Shown here piece by piece: positions 1-11,690 of a stretch of 64,000 bases of DNA (the first letter of the stretch is position 1; the number at the start of each line of letters is the position of its first letter). The notes under the pieces were generated by a model. The model ran no database searches, had not been told where the DNA came from, and was given only the letters and a program-made list of their open reading frames with translations. Origin of the DNA: Larix kaempferi (Eukaryota; Streptophyta; Pinopsida; Pinales; Pinaceae); contig BSBM01000753.1 of NCBI GenBank assembly GCA_027924585.1, positions 18,707,501 through 18,771,500 on the forward strand, read 5' to 3'. Position numbers and translations under genes: made by a program.

Positions 1-1890
1 AGTGGTGGAGCTCTGGTTTTACTGTAAAGAGGATAGGGAGACATGTTTTGATTTTGACTAAGTTGGTTGATCTTCGGTTCATTTGTGTCACATTTTGAAT
101 AAGTTTCTCAAGAGTGGCCATGAGTTTGTCGATGTGGGGAAAGCTTGTAATTTTACCTTCCAAAAAATGGAAAACTAACCAATCCTATTTGATCATAGGT
201 CTAAATAAGTCTAACAACAAACTCTTATGTTCTTTTATCTCTCGTAGTCTAAAACGACTTCTAATAAAAATCTCTCTTATGTTCTTTTATTAAAAAGATC
301 TCTTCACAAGTTCAATTACTCTGATACTTATCAACACTCATTTTTTAATTTGATGAAATGGTTAATGTAATGTTTAATTCATCAAAACCAAATAATTTGA
401 AGGCATATAATAAATCGACAATTTTATGAATTAGTCAAATTAATTATTTATTTCATTATACAACAATTTTTTTTATGTTTTTTAATATAAATATCTGTTA
501 TATTCTTTTATTAAAAATATATCTTACAAGTTCAATAACTCATGATATTGAAAATAAACACTCATTTTTAAATTGAGGAAATGGTTATTGTAATGATTAA
601 TTCATTAGAGCATAATAAAAATATATCTTTGACAAGTTCATTGTATAATAACTCATTGAAACTACTGAATTAGAAAATCTTTATGGACAATATAAGCACG
701 GTCTGAAATAACATGTTTTATTTGTTTCTATAATCAAGACATAATAGAACAAACAAATTTTACTAATGTAACTTTTCAAGTTACATAACTAAATAGTCAT
801 ATTTGAACTCGATAAAAACTCAATTAACCATATAACACATATTAAATATAAATTTAATAAACTATATGACACACTTCAACATAGATTTATTTATAAACTA
901 TATCACTATATGGTTACTTTACAAGTATATACATTTTAAATACAAACTAAAAACTCATATAACACATTTCAATATTTATTTTTACTATCAAAACTTCCAT
1001 TATTAAAGACCATGTCCGCTTAGTTTCAATTTCATTCATACACTCATTGTCTATGTTTGTTGAGTTTCAATTTCATCCATACACTCAGTCACTTATTTGA
1101 TTGTGACATGTTACATGGTCGTAATAGTAGTGTTATATAAATTTGGCTTAATCTCATCACTTTTTCTACTCTTATAACATTGGCAAGGAATTAGCTGCAT
1201 TGCATCTTTCTCTCTTGTTTAAGGAACAACAGATTCCACAAGACTCTTATAATATTAAATCCCATAAGACTTTAATAATAATAAAATAATACTTTAAGTT
1301 GTGCGAATTTAAGCTATTTAAATTTCTAAATTTATTTTATTTGATTCAAGTTTATATATTTAAATAAATTTTTAAATAAAAAAAAACTTCAATTTATTTT
1401 AAATCCTATCTCATATTCAATATATTACACTTTAAAATTAATATATACTGTAATAAATTAAAAATATAAATTTTAATTTATTTTATATCTAAAACCATAT
1501 TCAATATATTAAAATTTAAAATTAATATATACTAAAAAATTATATATATTTTTAATTGAAACTGAAAAGCGATTTATATTATAAAAAGGTTGTGTACAAC
1601 TATCCATTACTAAAAGAGGAAACTGGTCTGCAAACTGAAAGAGTCTAAACAAGAAAAACTAAAACAAGAGCTCTATTGAGGATACATATTTTCCAAGTCG
1701 GTCTTCTAGCACTATCCATAATACTATAGGGATAGACCCTGATAAACAAACTACACCAAAATTTACAAAAAAACATATATAGATGTGAAGAAAGGGAACG
1801 CTAGTATACTCATATCTGGTTGAAAATCCATAGATTGGCTGTTAAACGAACACCTCCTCCATGGGACGAATTCCCTCTTCCAGTGACTCT
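1..1890. other. AT-rich intergenic sequence
   Basis: No coding signal. It holds a diverged direct duplication (about 275-385 and 499-607, with a weaker third piece near 613-660) and a shorter one of about 88 bp near 1385-1560. Nothing else is recognisable. Confidence 0.6.
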
Positions 1891-1922
1891 TAGTAGTGGT
1901 TGCACTATGACATTTTGGCAAT

Positions 1923-2385
1923 TTACATAACCTCCTCCTTGATTGTGTCGATCGTTCCCAATAGCTCCCTAAGATTCCCCTTTAAATCCTCAATCCTAGA
2001 TTCGAAACATACCATCCGAGTGGCTATATACCGAGTATCCCCTGAAACTGCAACAATTTCTTGGACTCCCCTTCGCACCAGGTCATAAACATTCCTCAAT
2101 TTTTTCTTAAAATCCTCCATTCTATTTTTAGCATATGAAAGGAATTCCTTCCACCCTTCCATATCGCCTACAACAGAGCTAATAAATTGTTTTCCAATGT
2201 CCCGTTGAGAAATCAAAGCAACTGACTATGTCCCTGGCCGGTCTTATCCCATAACTCCTAGTCTTCTTCAATATTCATAGCACTACACTGAGGGGGAGAA
2301 GAATGCATCATCAAATTCGAAACTTCCCTTCTCAAATCCAAATACATCTTCATACTGAAGCCTTCCATGGTTTTTGAATGTTCCT
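1923..2385 (-). pseudogene. Decayed coiled-coil-like ORF, family unknown
   Basis: The last 97 codons (1923-2216) are open on the minus strand and have no ATG of their own. The peptide is rich in Lys, Glu, Arg and hydrophobic residues with heptad-like spacing (for example MEDFKKKLRNVYDLVRRG), which suggests a coiled coil. Upstream on the same strand, to about 2385, a coding-like stretch (near MEGFSMKMYLDLRREV) continues in another frame with stops, so the gene looks truncated and frameshifted. I do not recognise the family. The style would fit a retroelement gag or an element-borne accessory protein, but no zinc knuckle, protease or RT is nearby. Confidence 0.35.
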
Positions 2386-2439
2386 CCTCTGTATTTTTAT
2401 AAAGTGTGGGAATGTTACAACAAGGCTAAAAGATGTGTA

Positions 2440-3244
2440 TTAAAACATTGTCTAGTTTATTTGATTTTAATCCGTCATTAAAAAAATCAATAATTCAATA
2501 CATTAAATAGACATATATTATAGAGAGAAAATCTAATAAATTGGTTGATTATAACAACACTCAACTATTCGTTATTTTCCAATGCATTCTTGAGTTACAT
2601 ATTTAATAATCCTATGATACAATCTTGAACTCAAATTCACTACCTCTTATACATGGTGGTCAAAATCTATTTGGAAATGGAAGCTTAAATGATTTCTATG
2701 GCTTCGTATAGGAGATAAAATTTTGACAAGGGATAATCTTTGTAGGAGGGGGTGGATGGGTCCAAACATATTTCCTCCTTGTAATGTTGAGAGTGAGTTT
2801 GTTAACACCTTTTTGTTGATTGTATTTTTTGTGGGGAAGTTTGGATGAATGTAACAGGTTTATGTTTTTTTATTTGAAATTATTACTTGATCTTAAATTA
2901 TTATGTGATCTTGCACATAAAAATCAAAGACCTTTATACTAAGGGATCTTATGAATTCCCAACATGCGGACCTTGCACCTCATTTAGAAGATCGTGACAA
3001 TTGGGAAAGACAATATATGATGAATATAGAATGTTCATAAAGCCTAATTGTCCATATCATGTAAAATATAAGGATGAATTTGGTGTGAAGGAGTGCCTTC
3101 TAAATACAAACGCATTTAATCTAAATGTTTAAAGTGTTAAAGTTGAATTATGATTCGGAAAATACAATCGCATTTAAACTAAATGTTTAAAGAGTTAAAA
3201 CTGACTTATGATTCGAAAAATACTTTAGGGTTAATTTAGAAAAG
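2440..3244. other. Intergenic, with a 59-bp tandem duplication
   Basis: No gene seen. Two copies of a ~59-bp unit lie at about 3105-3163 and 3164-3225 (both contain AAATGTTTAAAG and TTATGATTCG). The stretch ends at the target-site duplication of the SINE described next. Confidence 0.5.
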
Positions 3245-3295
3245 ACTCAGCAAAATGCTCATAGGGGTGTAGGTCGACTAGCTACTGTTAAGGCA
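3245..3295 (+). mobile_element. 5' part of tRNA-derived SINE, split by Copia element 1
   Basis: 3258-3295 carries an RNA polymerase III A-box-like sequence (TAGCTACTGTTAAGG). The rest of the SINE, with a B-box-like AGATTCAAA and an A-rich end, continues at 10468 on the far side of the Copia insertion. The SINE's own target-site duplication is visible: ACTCAGCAAAATG at 3245-3257 and ACTCAACAAAATG at 10618-10630. Joined, the SINE is about 190 bp. The Copia target duplication AGGCA (3291-3295) is part of it. Confidence 0.7.
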
Positions 3296-3795
3296 TGTTA
3301 AGTTTAGCCTAACTTCACAAGCAAGATCACTAAAAGAAACACAATCACAAGATAGACAAATATTTACCCTGGGAAACCCTCATGGGGTAGAAAACCCAGC
3401 AAAGCTTTCCTCAATATAGATAATCAACCAATACAAACATGTATTCCAAGGCTAGAGCTCCTTCTCCTCCTATGAAGACCTCTCTCTCTCCTATGCGCCA
3501 ATCACAAGTGAGTGAATGAATGATATAAGTGAGGAACATACCTCCTCTACTTATACTTGTTTCCCGACTGAATTTTTACCCTAATGGGGTTGACCTCTCC
3601 TAAGAGAGTCTAATAACCCATAAATAACTAACTCAAGGCCGACCTCACATGGGAGATCTAATAAACCTGGTTACCACAATCTCTCGGAGGAATAAACATC
3701 TCCGAATACGTAACAAAGTCCCATCGGAGGAATGAAACATCTTCAGAATAATAAGATACAAATATAATATTCTTAGAAGTTACAATATTTCAACA
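3296..3795 (-). repeat. 3' LTR of Copia element 1
   Basis: 500 bp, aligned end to end with 9963-10462. On the plus strand it starts TGTTAAGTTTAGCC and ends ATATTTCAACA. It is preceded by target duplication AGGCA and followed by the polypurine tract. Confidence 0.95.
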
Positions 3796-3804
3796 CTCCC
3801 CCTT
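3796..3804 (-). other. Polypurine tract of Copia element 1
   Basis: Minus-strand AAGGGGGAG directly abuts the 3' LTR, the expected primer site for plus-strand DNA synthesis. A similar purine run (GAAAGGGGGAG) lies 1.6 kb away at the pol stop codon, about 5417-5428. Confidence 0.8.
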
Positions 3805-4039
3805 AACGAGAAGGATATTATAACAACGTCTGCGGGAGCAAGGAGTCATCAACTACATAATACATGATACATCTATAAATCATTGGAAGCTTTCTTCAGT
3901 AACTCAACTAGTTATTGGAACATCTTCAATATATTCAATACTGGAACATTAACATCTTCAGTATTGAGTCTTCATCTTCTGCAGCACTCGAACAACTACA
4001 GTAATATCATCATCTGGATCCTCTCGATCAACAACATCA

Positions 4040-4195
4040 TCATCACACAATCATCAGCATCGTCATCACACAATCATCAACATCGCCATCACACGATCAT
4101 CAGCATCATCATCACACGATCATTAGCATCGTCATCACACGATCATCAACATTGTCATCACACGATCATTAGAATCATCATCACACGATCATCAC
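4040..4195. repeat. 23-bp tandem repeat inside Copia element 1
   Basis: About six units built on CATCATCACACGATCATTAG variants with a 23-bp period, in the untranslated region between pol and the 3' LTR. Confidence 0.75.
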
Positions 4196-4450
4196 GATCA
4201 ACATCATCGTCATCTAGATCATCATGAGCAACATCATCGTCATCTAGACCGTCACGATCAACATCATCATCATCTAGACCATCATGATCAACATCATCGT
4301 CATCTAGATCATCACGATCAACATCATTGTCATCTAGACCATCATGATCAACATCATCATCATCTAGACGATCACGATCAACATCATCGTCATCTAGACC
4401 ATCACAATCAACATCATTGTCATATAGACCATCACGATCAGCAGTATCAT
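4196..4450. repeat. 30-bp tandem repeat inside Copia element 1
   Basis: About eight 30-bp units (CATCATCGTCATCTAGACC plus ATCACGATCAA). On the minus strand the period keeps a frame open and would give a Gly-Leu-Asp-Asp-Asp-Asp-Val-Asp-Arg-Asp decapeptide repeat (4158-4481). I regard that as a by-product of the repeat, not a gene. Confidence 0.8.
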
Positions 4451-4503
4451 AGCAACATACCCTGCAATACACATGATCCATTTAAGACACCATAACATGT
4501 CTA

Positions 4504-5011
4504 GGGATGATGCAGTCCACTCGTCAACTTAGATAGAGTCTAAGGACCTCTTTTTCGAAGACATATGTCTATGGATCAATTCAGGGACCGAAGTCCAGGG
4601 ATGATGCAATCCCCTCTCATCCACTAGGGACCACTTCTCGGAGACATATGTCTATAGATCAATTCAGGGACCAAAGTCCTGGGATGATGCAATCCCCTCT
4701 CGTCCACTAGGGACCACTTCTCGGAGACATATGTCTATGGATCAATTTAGGGACTGAAGTCCGGGGATGATGCAATCCCCTCTCGTCCACTAAGACTACT
4801 TCTCGGAGACATATGCCTACAGATCAATTTAGGGACCGAAGTTTGGGGATGATGCAATCCACTCTCGTCCACTAGGGACCACTTCTCGAAGACATATGTC
4901 TATGGATCAATTCAGGGACCAAAGTTCGGGGATGATGCAATTCCCTCTCGTCCACTAGGGACCACTTCTCGGAGACATATGTCTACGGATCAATTTAGGG
5001 ATCGAAGTCTG
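4504..5011. repeat. 83-bp tandem repeat inside Copia element 1
   Basis: Units begin with GGGATGATGCAATCCCCTCT at 4504 (a diverged 94-bp first unit), 4598, 4681, 4764, 4846 and 4929. All contain GAGACATATGTCTATGGATC, itself partly palindromic (GACATATGTC). Confidence 0.85.
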
Positions 5012-5175
5012 GGGATGATACAATCCCCATCACGTACATTTTGAACTATTGGTTCCGGGATGATGCAATCCCCATCACGTACATTTTGAACTAGTGGTTT
5101 CGGGTTGATGCAATCCCCATCATGTACATTTTGAACTAAGCGTTGAGGGACGATGCAGTCCTATCACATCAACTG
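5012..5175. repeat. 45-bp tandem repeat inside Copia element 1
   Basis: Units start at 5012, 5057, 5102 and 5147. They share the first ~17 bases (GGGATGATGCAATCCCC) with the 83-bp unit but have a different body (GTACATTTTGAACTA), so the 45-bp unit looks derived from a fusion. Confidence 0.8.
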
Positions 5176-5179
5176 ACCT

Positions 5180-5410
5180 CATCGTCAGAACAAGTAGCCT
5201 CATCATTGATACAAGTATCCATATCAATACAGTTATCCACATCATGGATACAGTATCCTCATCAATACAGTATCCAAATCAACGATACAGTATCCTCATC
5301 AATATAGTATCCACAGGTATCCTCATTATTGACCTTACCATCAATATAGGTAATCTCATCATCGATACAGGTATCCACATTGACACCAATATCCAAATAT
5401 ATCTTTATCG
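5180..5410. repeat. Irregular short repeats (ATACAGTATCC type)
   Basis: Imperfect copies of CATCATCGATACAGTATCC-like words, ending at the pol stop. This is low-complexity sequence between the tandem arrays and pol. Confidence 0.5.
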
Positions 5411-5416
5411 ACCATA

Positions 5417-7229
5417 TCACTCCCCCTTTCGAGGAGGGTCCTTTTGAACTACACCAAGCTTGTCTCGAAAATACTCACACTTTCCTCGAGATAGAGGTTT
5501 GGTCAACACATCAGCAACTTGTTCGTCAGTTCTCACATACTCGAGCTTGATAGCTCCTTTCTGCACCATATCCCATATATAGAAATATCAGATCTCTATG
5601 TGCTTTGACTTATCATGGAACACTAGATTCTCTGTCATCTTGATACAACTTTGGTTGTCACACAGGATCACAGTGGGGTCCATCTCTAAGTCAAACAATC
5701 CTGATAACAATTTCTGAAGCCATACTACTTCACAACTAGTAGAGAAAGCAACTATATATTCTGCTTTAGTTGTGTTGAGAGCCACATTAGACTGCTTCCT
5801 GATAAACCATGAGATCATGGCAAATCCCAGACAATAACATCCACCCAATGTACTATTTCTGTCTGATACACTTCTTTCCCAATCAACATCTGTGTAGCCA
5901 TACAGTCTGATGTCATGATCTCCACGATAGCATAGACCAAAATCTATCGTACCCTTTAGGTACCTCATCACATGCTTTGCAGCTATCAGGTGAACTCGTC
6001 TAGGTTCCACTAGATAGTGACTTAAGGTGTTCACCGCAAAGCATATATCTGGCCTAGTATTCGTCATATACATCAATGACCCAATAATCTGTCTGTACAA
6101 AGTCATATCCACTAACTCTAAGGAGTCATCAACTAATAGCTTCAAGTTGGATTCCATGGGAGTGGCCATGGCTTTACATTTCAACATATCAAATCTTTTC
6201 AAGATTTCCACAGCATACTTTCCCTGGTTGAGAAAGATTCCTTCTAGGCCTTTCCATACTTCCAGACCTAGGAAGTAATGCATCAATCCGAGATCTTTCA
6301 TCTCAAACTCTGAAGAAAGCTTCTTCTTGCATTCGACAATTTGTTTCTCATTTCCAGTCAGAATTAGATCATCCACATATAACAACAATATGACAGGTTC
6401 ATCATCCATAACCTTGAGATAAAGATTGGGATCAACTTTACTTTTGGTAAAGCCCAAGCTTGTCAAGAAACTGCCAATTCTTCCATACCAAGCTTTGGGA
6501 GCATGCTTCAACCCATACAAATCCTTTTTTCAGTTTGCACACATGTGTTCTTCCATCTTCCACCTCAAATCTTTGAGGTTGTTCTATGTACACTTCCTCC
6601 TCAATCACACCATTCAGGAAAGCTGTCTTTACATCCATCTGGTGAAAATATTATTTCATCATGGATGCAAGTGCCATGATGGTTCTAATGGAAGTGTACC
6701 TTGCAACTGGTGCAAATGTCTCTTCATAGTCAATTCCCTCTTTCTGAGAGATTCCTCTGGTCACAAATCTTGCCTTATATTTTTCATTGCTACCATCCGC
6801 AGCATGCTTTATTTTGTATATCCATTTGGAGGATACCACACTTTTGTCTTTTGGCTTGGGAACTATATCCCAAACATCATTCTTCATTATTGAATGGTAT
6901 TCCCCTATCATTGCCTCTACCCACTCTTTCTTATGAACTGCCTCTTCATAACTAGTAGGATCTTGATCTACAAGATCACACATCAAAGCCATATAGTTGG
7001 AGAAAGGCTTTGGTTTCTTGCTCACTCTAGGAGAGCCTTCAAGAGATCCATACTTTTCCGCTCCTAGTATAATGTCTCTTGCCCATGCTGGCTTTCTTTT
7101 CCTTGATATGTTTGAAAGGGGGGGTTCTTGCGGTTCTATCATATCATGGTCTTTAGGTGTTACATCTTCAGGGATGGGTACAGTCTCTGCAATTCTGGGA
7201 GGTGCATCTTCTTCACATACTTCTTCATA
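5417..7229 (-). pseudogene. Copia element 1 pol, RT and RNase H part, broken
   Basis: Second half of the Copia polyprotein, in the same frame as the integrase part up to ~6523. It has the Copia RT hallmarks: KWIYKIKH, QMDVKTAFLNG, then after a one-base shift near 6523 the YGLKHAPKAWYGRI block and LLLYVDDLILTG (the YVDD catalytic motif), followed by RNase H with TKAEY and CDNQS. Breaks: stop at 7230-7232 separating it from integrase, stop at 6651-6653, the frameshift near 6523, and TGA at 5588-5590 after KHIEI. Coding character continues past this last stop to a natural TGA at 5417-5419, where the tail ends in PPRKGE. Function would have been reverse transcription of the element RNA in cytoplasmic particles. 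Confidence 0.9.
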
Positions 7230-9473
7230 CTAACACTTCCTAGATTTCTTGAGAGCTGTCTCTTCATCAAATGGCACATCCCTACTAGTCTCCATATGGT
7301 GGAATACTGGGATGTAAATTCTGAATGCTTTGGATGTTTCACAATATCCAACAAATATTCCCTTCTTTTCGGAAGGGTCTAATTTAGTTCTCTTTTCTTT
7401 TGGTATGTGAATATATACATGACACCCAAATATCTTGAGGTGGCTTGCCTCATGCTTCTTCCCTATAAACACTTCTTCTGGGGTCTTGAATTCAAGATCA
7501 CTATGAGATAGTCTATTCTGCACATAGACTGTTGTCCTGGCTGCTTCAACCCATAGATACATAGGTAGGTCTTGATCATGCATCATTGTCTTCACTGCTT
7601 CCATAATGGTTCTATTCTTTCTTTCCGCAACACCATTTTGTTGAGTATTGTAGGGAGTGGTTAACTCCCTCTTGATTCCAGCTTCCTTACAAAAGACTTC
7701 AAAATCCTTTGAAGTGTATTCTCCACCATTATCTGTCCTGAGTATTTTGATCTTCTTTTCTAAAATATTTTCTATCAAGGCTTTGAACTCCTTGAACTTT
7801 CCAAAGACTTCATTCTTTCCTTTTAGAAAGTATATCCAAGTCTCCCTAGAGTAGTCATCAATAAATATAAAGTAGTATTCATATCCACTCAAGGATGTGG
7901 AGGGCATTGGTCCACATACATTTGAATGAATCAATTCCAAAATACTTTTAGTCTTTGTTTCACTCTTTGGAAATGGGTTCTTGATATTCTTTCCTTTTTC
8001 ACATCCTTTACATGTGCCATCATGATTAATCTTCAAATCTAGTAGTCCTATGACTACTTTACTCACATGAGGTAGTGCTTTGTAGTTGATATGAGCAAGC
8101 CTCCTATGCCATAGTTCACTAGGGCTAGTGGCTTCATGAACAAGGGTAGCTTCTAGATGTTCCTTGAGTTTGTGTAGACCTCCTTCCTCGTCACCAATAA
8201 CAATTGCATCCTCAATTGATTTTCCTTTGGACCACATGCGTACTTGTCCATCTATGAATGCAACCGTATAACCTTTCTTATCTAGATCTGAGATAGAAAG
8301 TAAGTTCTTCTTCAATCCTGGGACATATAATATCTCCTTCATCTTCAATGGTGTTCCAGAATCAAGCTTGTAGCTTGCTTCACCAATTCCCTGGATTGGA
8401 TATTGATAGTCATCTCCTAGAGATACCTTTTGTGGAGAGGTCTTCTCTTCAAGTCTTGTAAGAGTTTTCTTTTGACCTGTCATGTGCTTTGAAGCACCAC
8501 TATCAATGAGCCATGTATTTTCTCCAGGTGTTACAGTCCCAGAGAGTGCAGAGAATAGAACATATTCTTCTGCATCTTCTTCTTCTATTCTAGCTCTTTT
8601 ATTTTGAGGCCTTTCTTCTTCTTCTTCTTCACTATCATTTTCTGCTAGGTGTGCCTGATGTCTTTTATGGTGGAATCCATTCTTCTTTTCCTTTGAAGGA
8701 CAATTTCTAGCGATGTGTCCTATTTTATGACAATTGAAACATTGGAATGAGGAGTACTTTCTTCCTTGAGTAGTTCCTCTTTTCTTCTGGAATCTTTGTG
8801 GAGGTTGAGACTCCTTGTGACTATCCTTCTTGAAGTAGGGTTTATTCCTTCTTCTCTTGGTGTGGGTGGCCAGTGCTTGGTCACCTTCTTTGAGCAAGGC
8901 TTCTTTGTTGGAAACCCTAGCTTCTTCTTGGATGCAATCTTCGCACACCACATCAAAATTCATGCTCTCTTTTCTGGCACACATGGTTTGGATAAATGAC
9001 TCCCAAGCTATAATGAGACCATTTAGAGCAGTCATGACTAGTTCATCTTCATCAAGGGTATCTCCAATAGCATCTAGTTGTTCCTTGAACTGGGAAACCC
9101 TTGAGAAATAATCTTGAATGGATTCTCCTTGATTCACCTTGGTGCTCTTCAATTGAGCTCTCAGGTTCATCTTACTATTGATGTTCTTTCCTTCATACAT
9201 TTTGGAAAGGGCATCATACATTTCCTTTGGGGTCTTCTTGGATGCCACTTGGGGAATCAAGTGGTCTTTTATAGAATCAACAATGATTCTCCTTTCCCTA
9301 ATCAAGTCCTTCCTATACTTCTCTTTGGCTTCATCTTCTTCGAGTTCTGCAATATCATCTTTGATATATTGGGCAAGATCATTCTCTTCAAGAATGAGAC
9401 CAATCCTATATTTCCATGCCCGAAAATTATCTATACCCTCTTGCTTATCTTCAAGCTTAGTGCTTGGAGCCAT
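7230..9473 (-). pseudogene. Copia element 1 gag-protease-integrase
   Basis: 747 codons open from ATG 9471-9473 (MAPSTKLEDK), chosen because the upstream 17 codons are unlike Copia gag while this start matches element 2. Gag covers roughly residues 1-270, with zinc knuckle CFNCHKIGHIARNC (CX2CX4HX4C). An acidic linker (ENDSEEEEEE) precedes protease motif WLIDSGASKHMTG. Integrase shows the HHCC zinc site (HRRLAH ... CKGCEKG), LRTDNGGEY and NGVAERKNRT. The first catalytic Asp is replaced: the canonical HSDVCGP reads HSNVCGP (codon 7920-7922), so integrase would be inactive even if translated. The frame ends at a TAG (7230-7232) rather than reading on into RT. Confidence 0.92.
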
Positions 9474-9950
9474 ATTATTCAGGGGGTAACATAAATTGAA
9501 GTTTCTCAAGAGATAGAATAACACTTACCAGGAGATGTGCCTGATTGAGTTGAGAGATCTGGTGTGTTCTTCTTTTGGAAACTTCAGCTTTTCACCTTCC
9601 GGATCTGCAACAAAATTTCTATTTTTTTTGGTCTTCTCTTTTCTGGTTTTCTGGTGCACAGGTTCGCAGCTTTTCTGGTTCACTAGTGCACAGGTGCGCA
9701 ACTTTTCTGGTTTTCTACACTTTTGGTCAAACTAGGGTTTGACTTTCCCAGAGTTCTACCCAACCAAAAATCTTGATCCAGGGCTCAAAACTTCGATTTT
9801 GAGGAGGGCTATCCAACCATGCAATCAGAATCCAAAAATTCCAACTTTTGCAGAAACTCTAATTTTCACCGGAGGAGGAGAGAGAGGTATTTTCAGCAGA
9901 GGAGGAGAGAGAGGTATTTTTACCTTGTAAAAGATGTCCTATTCAGGCTA
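9474..9950 (-). other. Leader of Copia element 1
   Basis: Untranslated leader between the primer-binding site and gag. It contains short CTTTTCTGGTT-type and GAGGAGAGAGAGGTATTTT duplications. No ORF of note on the element's strand. Confidence 0.6.
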
Positions 9951-9962
9951 GCTCTGATACCA
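9951..9962 (-). other. Primer-binding site of Copia element 1
   Basis: Minus-strand TGGTATCAGAGC directly after the 5' LTR, complementary to the 3' end of plant initiator tRNA-Met, the usual primer for plant Copia elements. Confidence 0.93.
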
Positions 9963-10462
9963 TGTTAAGTTTAGCCTAATTTCACAAGCAAGATCACTGA
10001 AAGAAACACAATCACAAGATAAACAAAGATTTAACCTGGGAAATCCTCATGGGGTAGAAAACCCAGCAAAGCTTTCCTCAATATAGATAATCAACCAATA
10101 CAAAGATGTAGTCCAAGACTAGAGCTCCTTATCTTCATATTCAGACCTCTCTCTCTCTTATGCGCCAATCACAAGTGAGTGAATGAATGAGATACGTGAG
10201 GAGCATACTTCCTCTACTTATACTTGTTTCTCGACTAACTTTTTACCCTAATGGGGCCGACCTCTCCTAAGAGAGTCTAATAACCCCTAAATAACTAACT
10301 CAGGGACGACCTCACATGGTAGGTCTAATAACCCTAGTTAGCACAATCTCTCGGAGGAATAAATATCTCCAGATACATAACAAAGTCCCATCAGAGGAAT
10401 GAAACATCTCCGGAACAATAAGATACAAATATAATATTCTTAGAAGTTACAATATTTCAACA
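9963..10462 (-). repeat. 5' LTR of Copia element 1
   Basis: 500 bp; partner of 3296-3795. Ends in TTTCAACA, followed by the 5-bp target duplication AGGCA (10463-10467). Confidence 0.95.
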
Positions 10463-10630
10463 AGGCACTCCTTGCAATGTCACAGATTCAAAATTTGATT
10501 AGCCTGTACCCCATTATTGTGGGTGCACTGATGGGTTTAGTGGTAGCAGAAGAGAATCAACCATGTGTCACACAAGTACGAACCCTACCCTAGTTATCAA
10601 TTTCCCTAGGAAAAAAAACTCAACAAAATG
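10463..10630 (+). mobile_element. 3' part of the SINE interrupted by Copia element 1
   Basis: Continues the SINE begun at 3258. It has a B-box-like ACAGATTCAAAATTTG, a second tRNA-like stretch (GGGTTTAGTGGTAGCAG ... GTACGAACCC), an A-run at about 10611-10618, and the SINE target duplication ACTCAACAAAATG at 10618-10630. Confidence 0.7.
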
Positions 10631-11690
10631 GAAAATAGAAAAATACACATGATTGAAAGGACTTGACAAGTTAAGGTGAGATGTAGAAATAATTACAATA
10701 TGCGCAAAATTTAGACATATACAATTTAGTAATGGCCAATTTTTTAAGAAGGCATGTAAAGTGAATATTGTGGAGTACTACCATCTTTGAAAATGTGCTA
10801 GTTGAACACTTAAAAGAAAGGAACAATTGTAAAATATATTTCCTTTTTTTTTTCTGATAGATTGGATGTAGAAAGAATGGAATGAGTGGGCCCTTGTAAA
10901 GGAATTTTACTGAGATTGATGAAGAAAGGTCTTAAAACGACATATTTTTCAGAAATGAAGAAATACAAGTTATTTAGGTTTATGGGTTAAAATATCAAGT
11001 CATTCAAACATTTCAAATTGCATGAAGAGAATATGACATGGATTTTGTCAAGAACATCCAACCATTGAGAATAAAGTGTTCATAAAGTTTTGGATATCAT
11101 GTTTATTATGTCGACGGTGTTAGATGGTATAAAAGGATCCTATATAATGATTATAGAAAATGGTATCTTCCATTGATATATATATGATACACATTTATGG
11201 AAAGTGTATGTCTGGTTAATAGTTTTCAAACATATTTCTATGCAAAAATATTTATGACATACTACCAAGTGCCAATGGCTTGTCATGTAAATCATTACTC
11301 GTCTCCTAAAGCATTATATGAACACCCATAAATTTTTTTGTTGAAGACTTACATGCTCTACTTTTCCCTCATATTTTATCTCAATCAAATTCCTTCCAAT
11401 TGAACATTTTTGCACAAAAAACCCTAGATATGACGATTCAAGCTAGAAAAAAGAGCTAAGAAGACTAAACATAGAGGTTTTCCTTAGAAGGTGATAAAAT
11501 ATGCTACATTTTTCTTATAAATTAAATCATTATTTACTAAAGAATTCATACCATCCCTAATTCATGTTGGAGATTAGGATATTTGGTTGAATTTAGAATA
11601 GAGCTTGTGTGAAATCACAAATCACCTTATCTTTTCAAGGGTGGATGGTTTTTCCTTGGTAACATCTCCCTCTATGCTCTCATTCACCCC
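10631..11690. other. AT-rich intergenic sequence
   Basis: No coding frame, RNA gene or repeat that I can support. Confidence 0.5.

Larger units (their letters stand above)
3296..10462 (-). mobile_element. Copia element 1 (complete LTR retrotransposon, dead)
   Basis: A 7167-bp Ty1/Copia element read on the minus strand. Evidence: two 500-bp LTRs (TG...CA ends), 5-bp target duplication AGGCA (3291-3295 and 10463-10467), a primer-binding site matching the 3' end of initiator tRNA-Met next to the 5' LTR, a polypurine tract next to the 3' LTR, and a gag-protease-integrase-RT-RNase H order typical of Copia. The LTRs differ at roughly 8 % of positions by hand count, so the insertion is old. The coding region has at least three stops and a frameshift, and the integrase has lost a catalytic Asp. 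An unusual 1.6-kb block of tandem repeats separates pol from the 3' LTR. Confidence 0.95.

Noticed and set aside
3883-4481. His-rich plus-strand and Asp-rich minus-strand frames
   Set aside because: Produced by the 23- and 30-bp repeats of Copia element 1; no start context or conserved neighbours.
9114-9494. Overlapping plus-strand frames opposite gag of Copia element 1
   Set aside because: Shadow frames of the minus-strand coding sequence.
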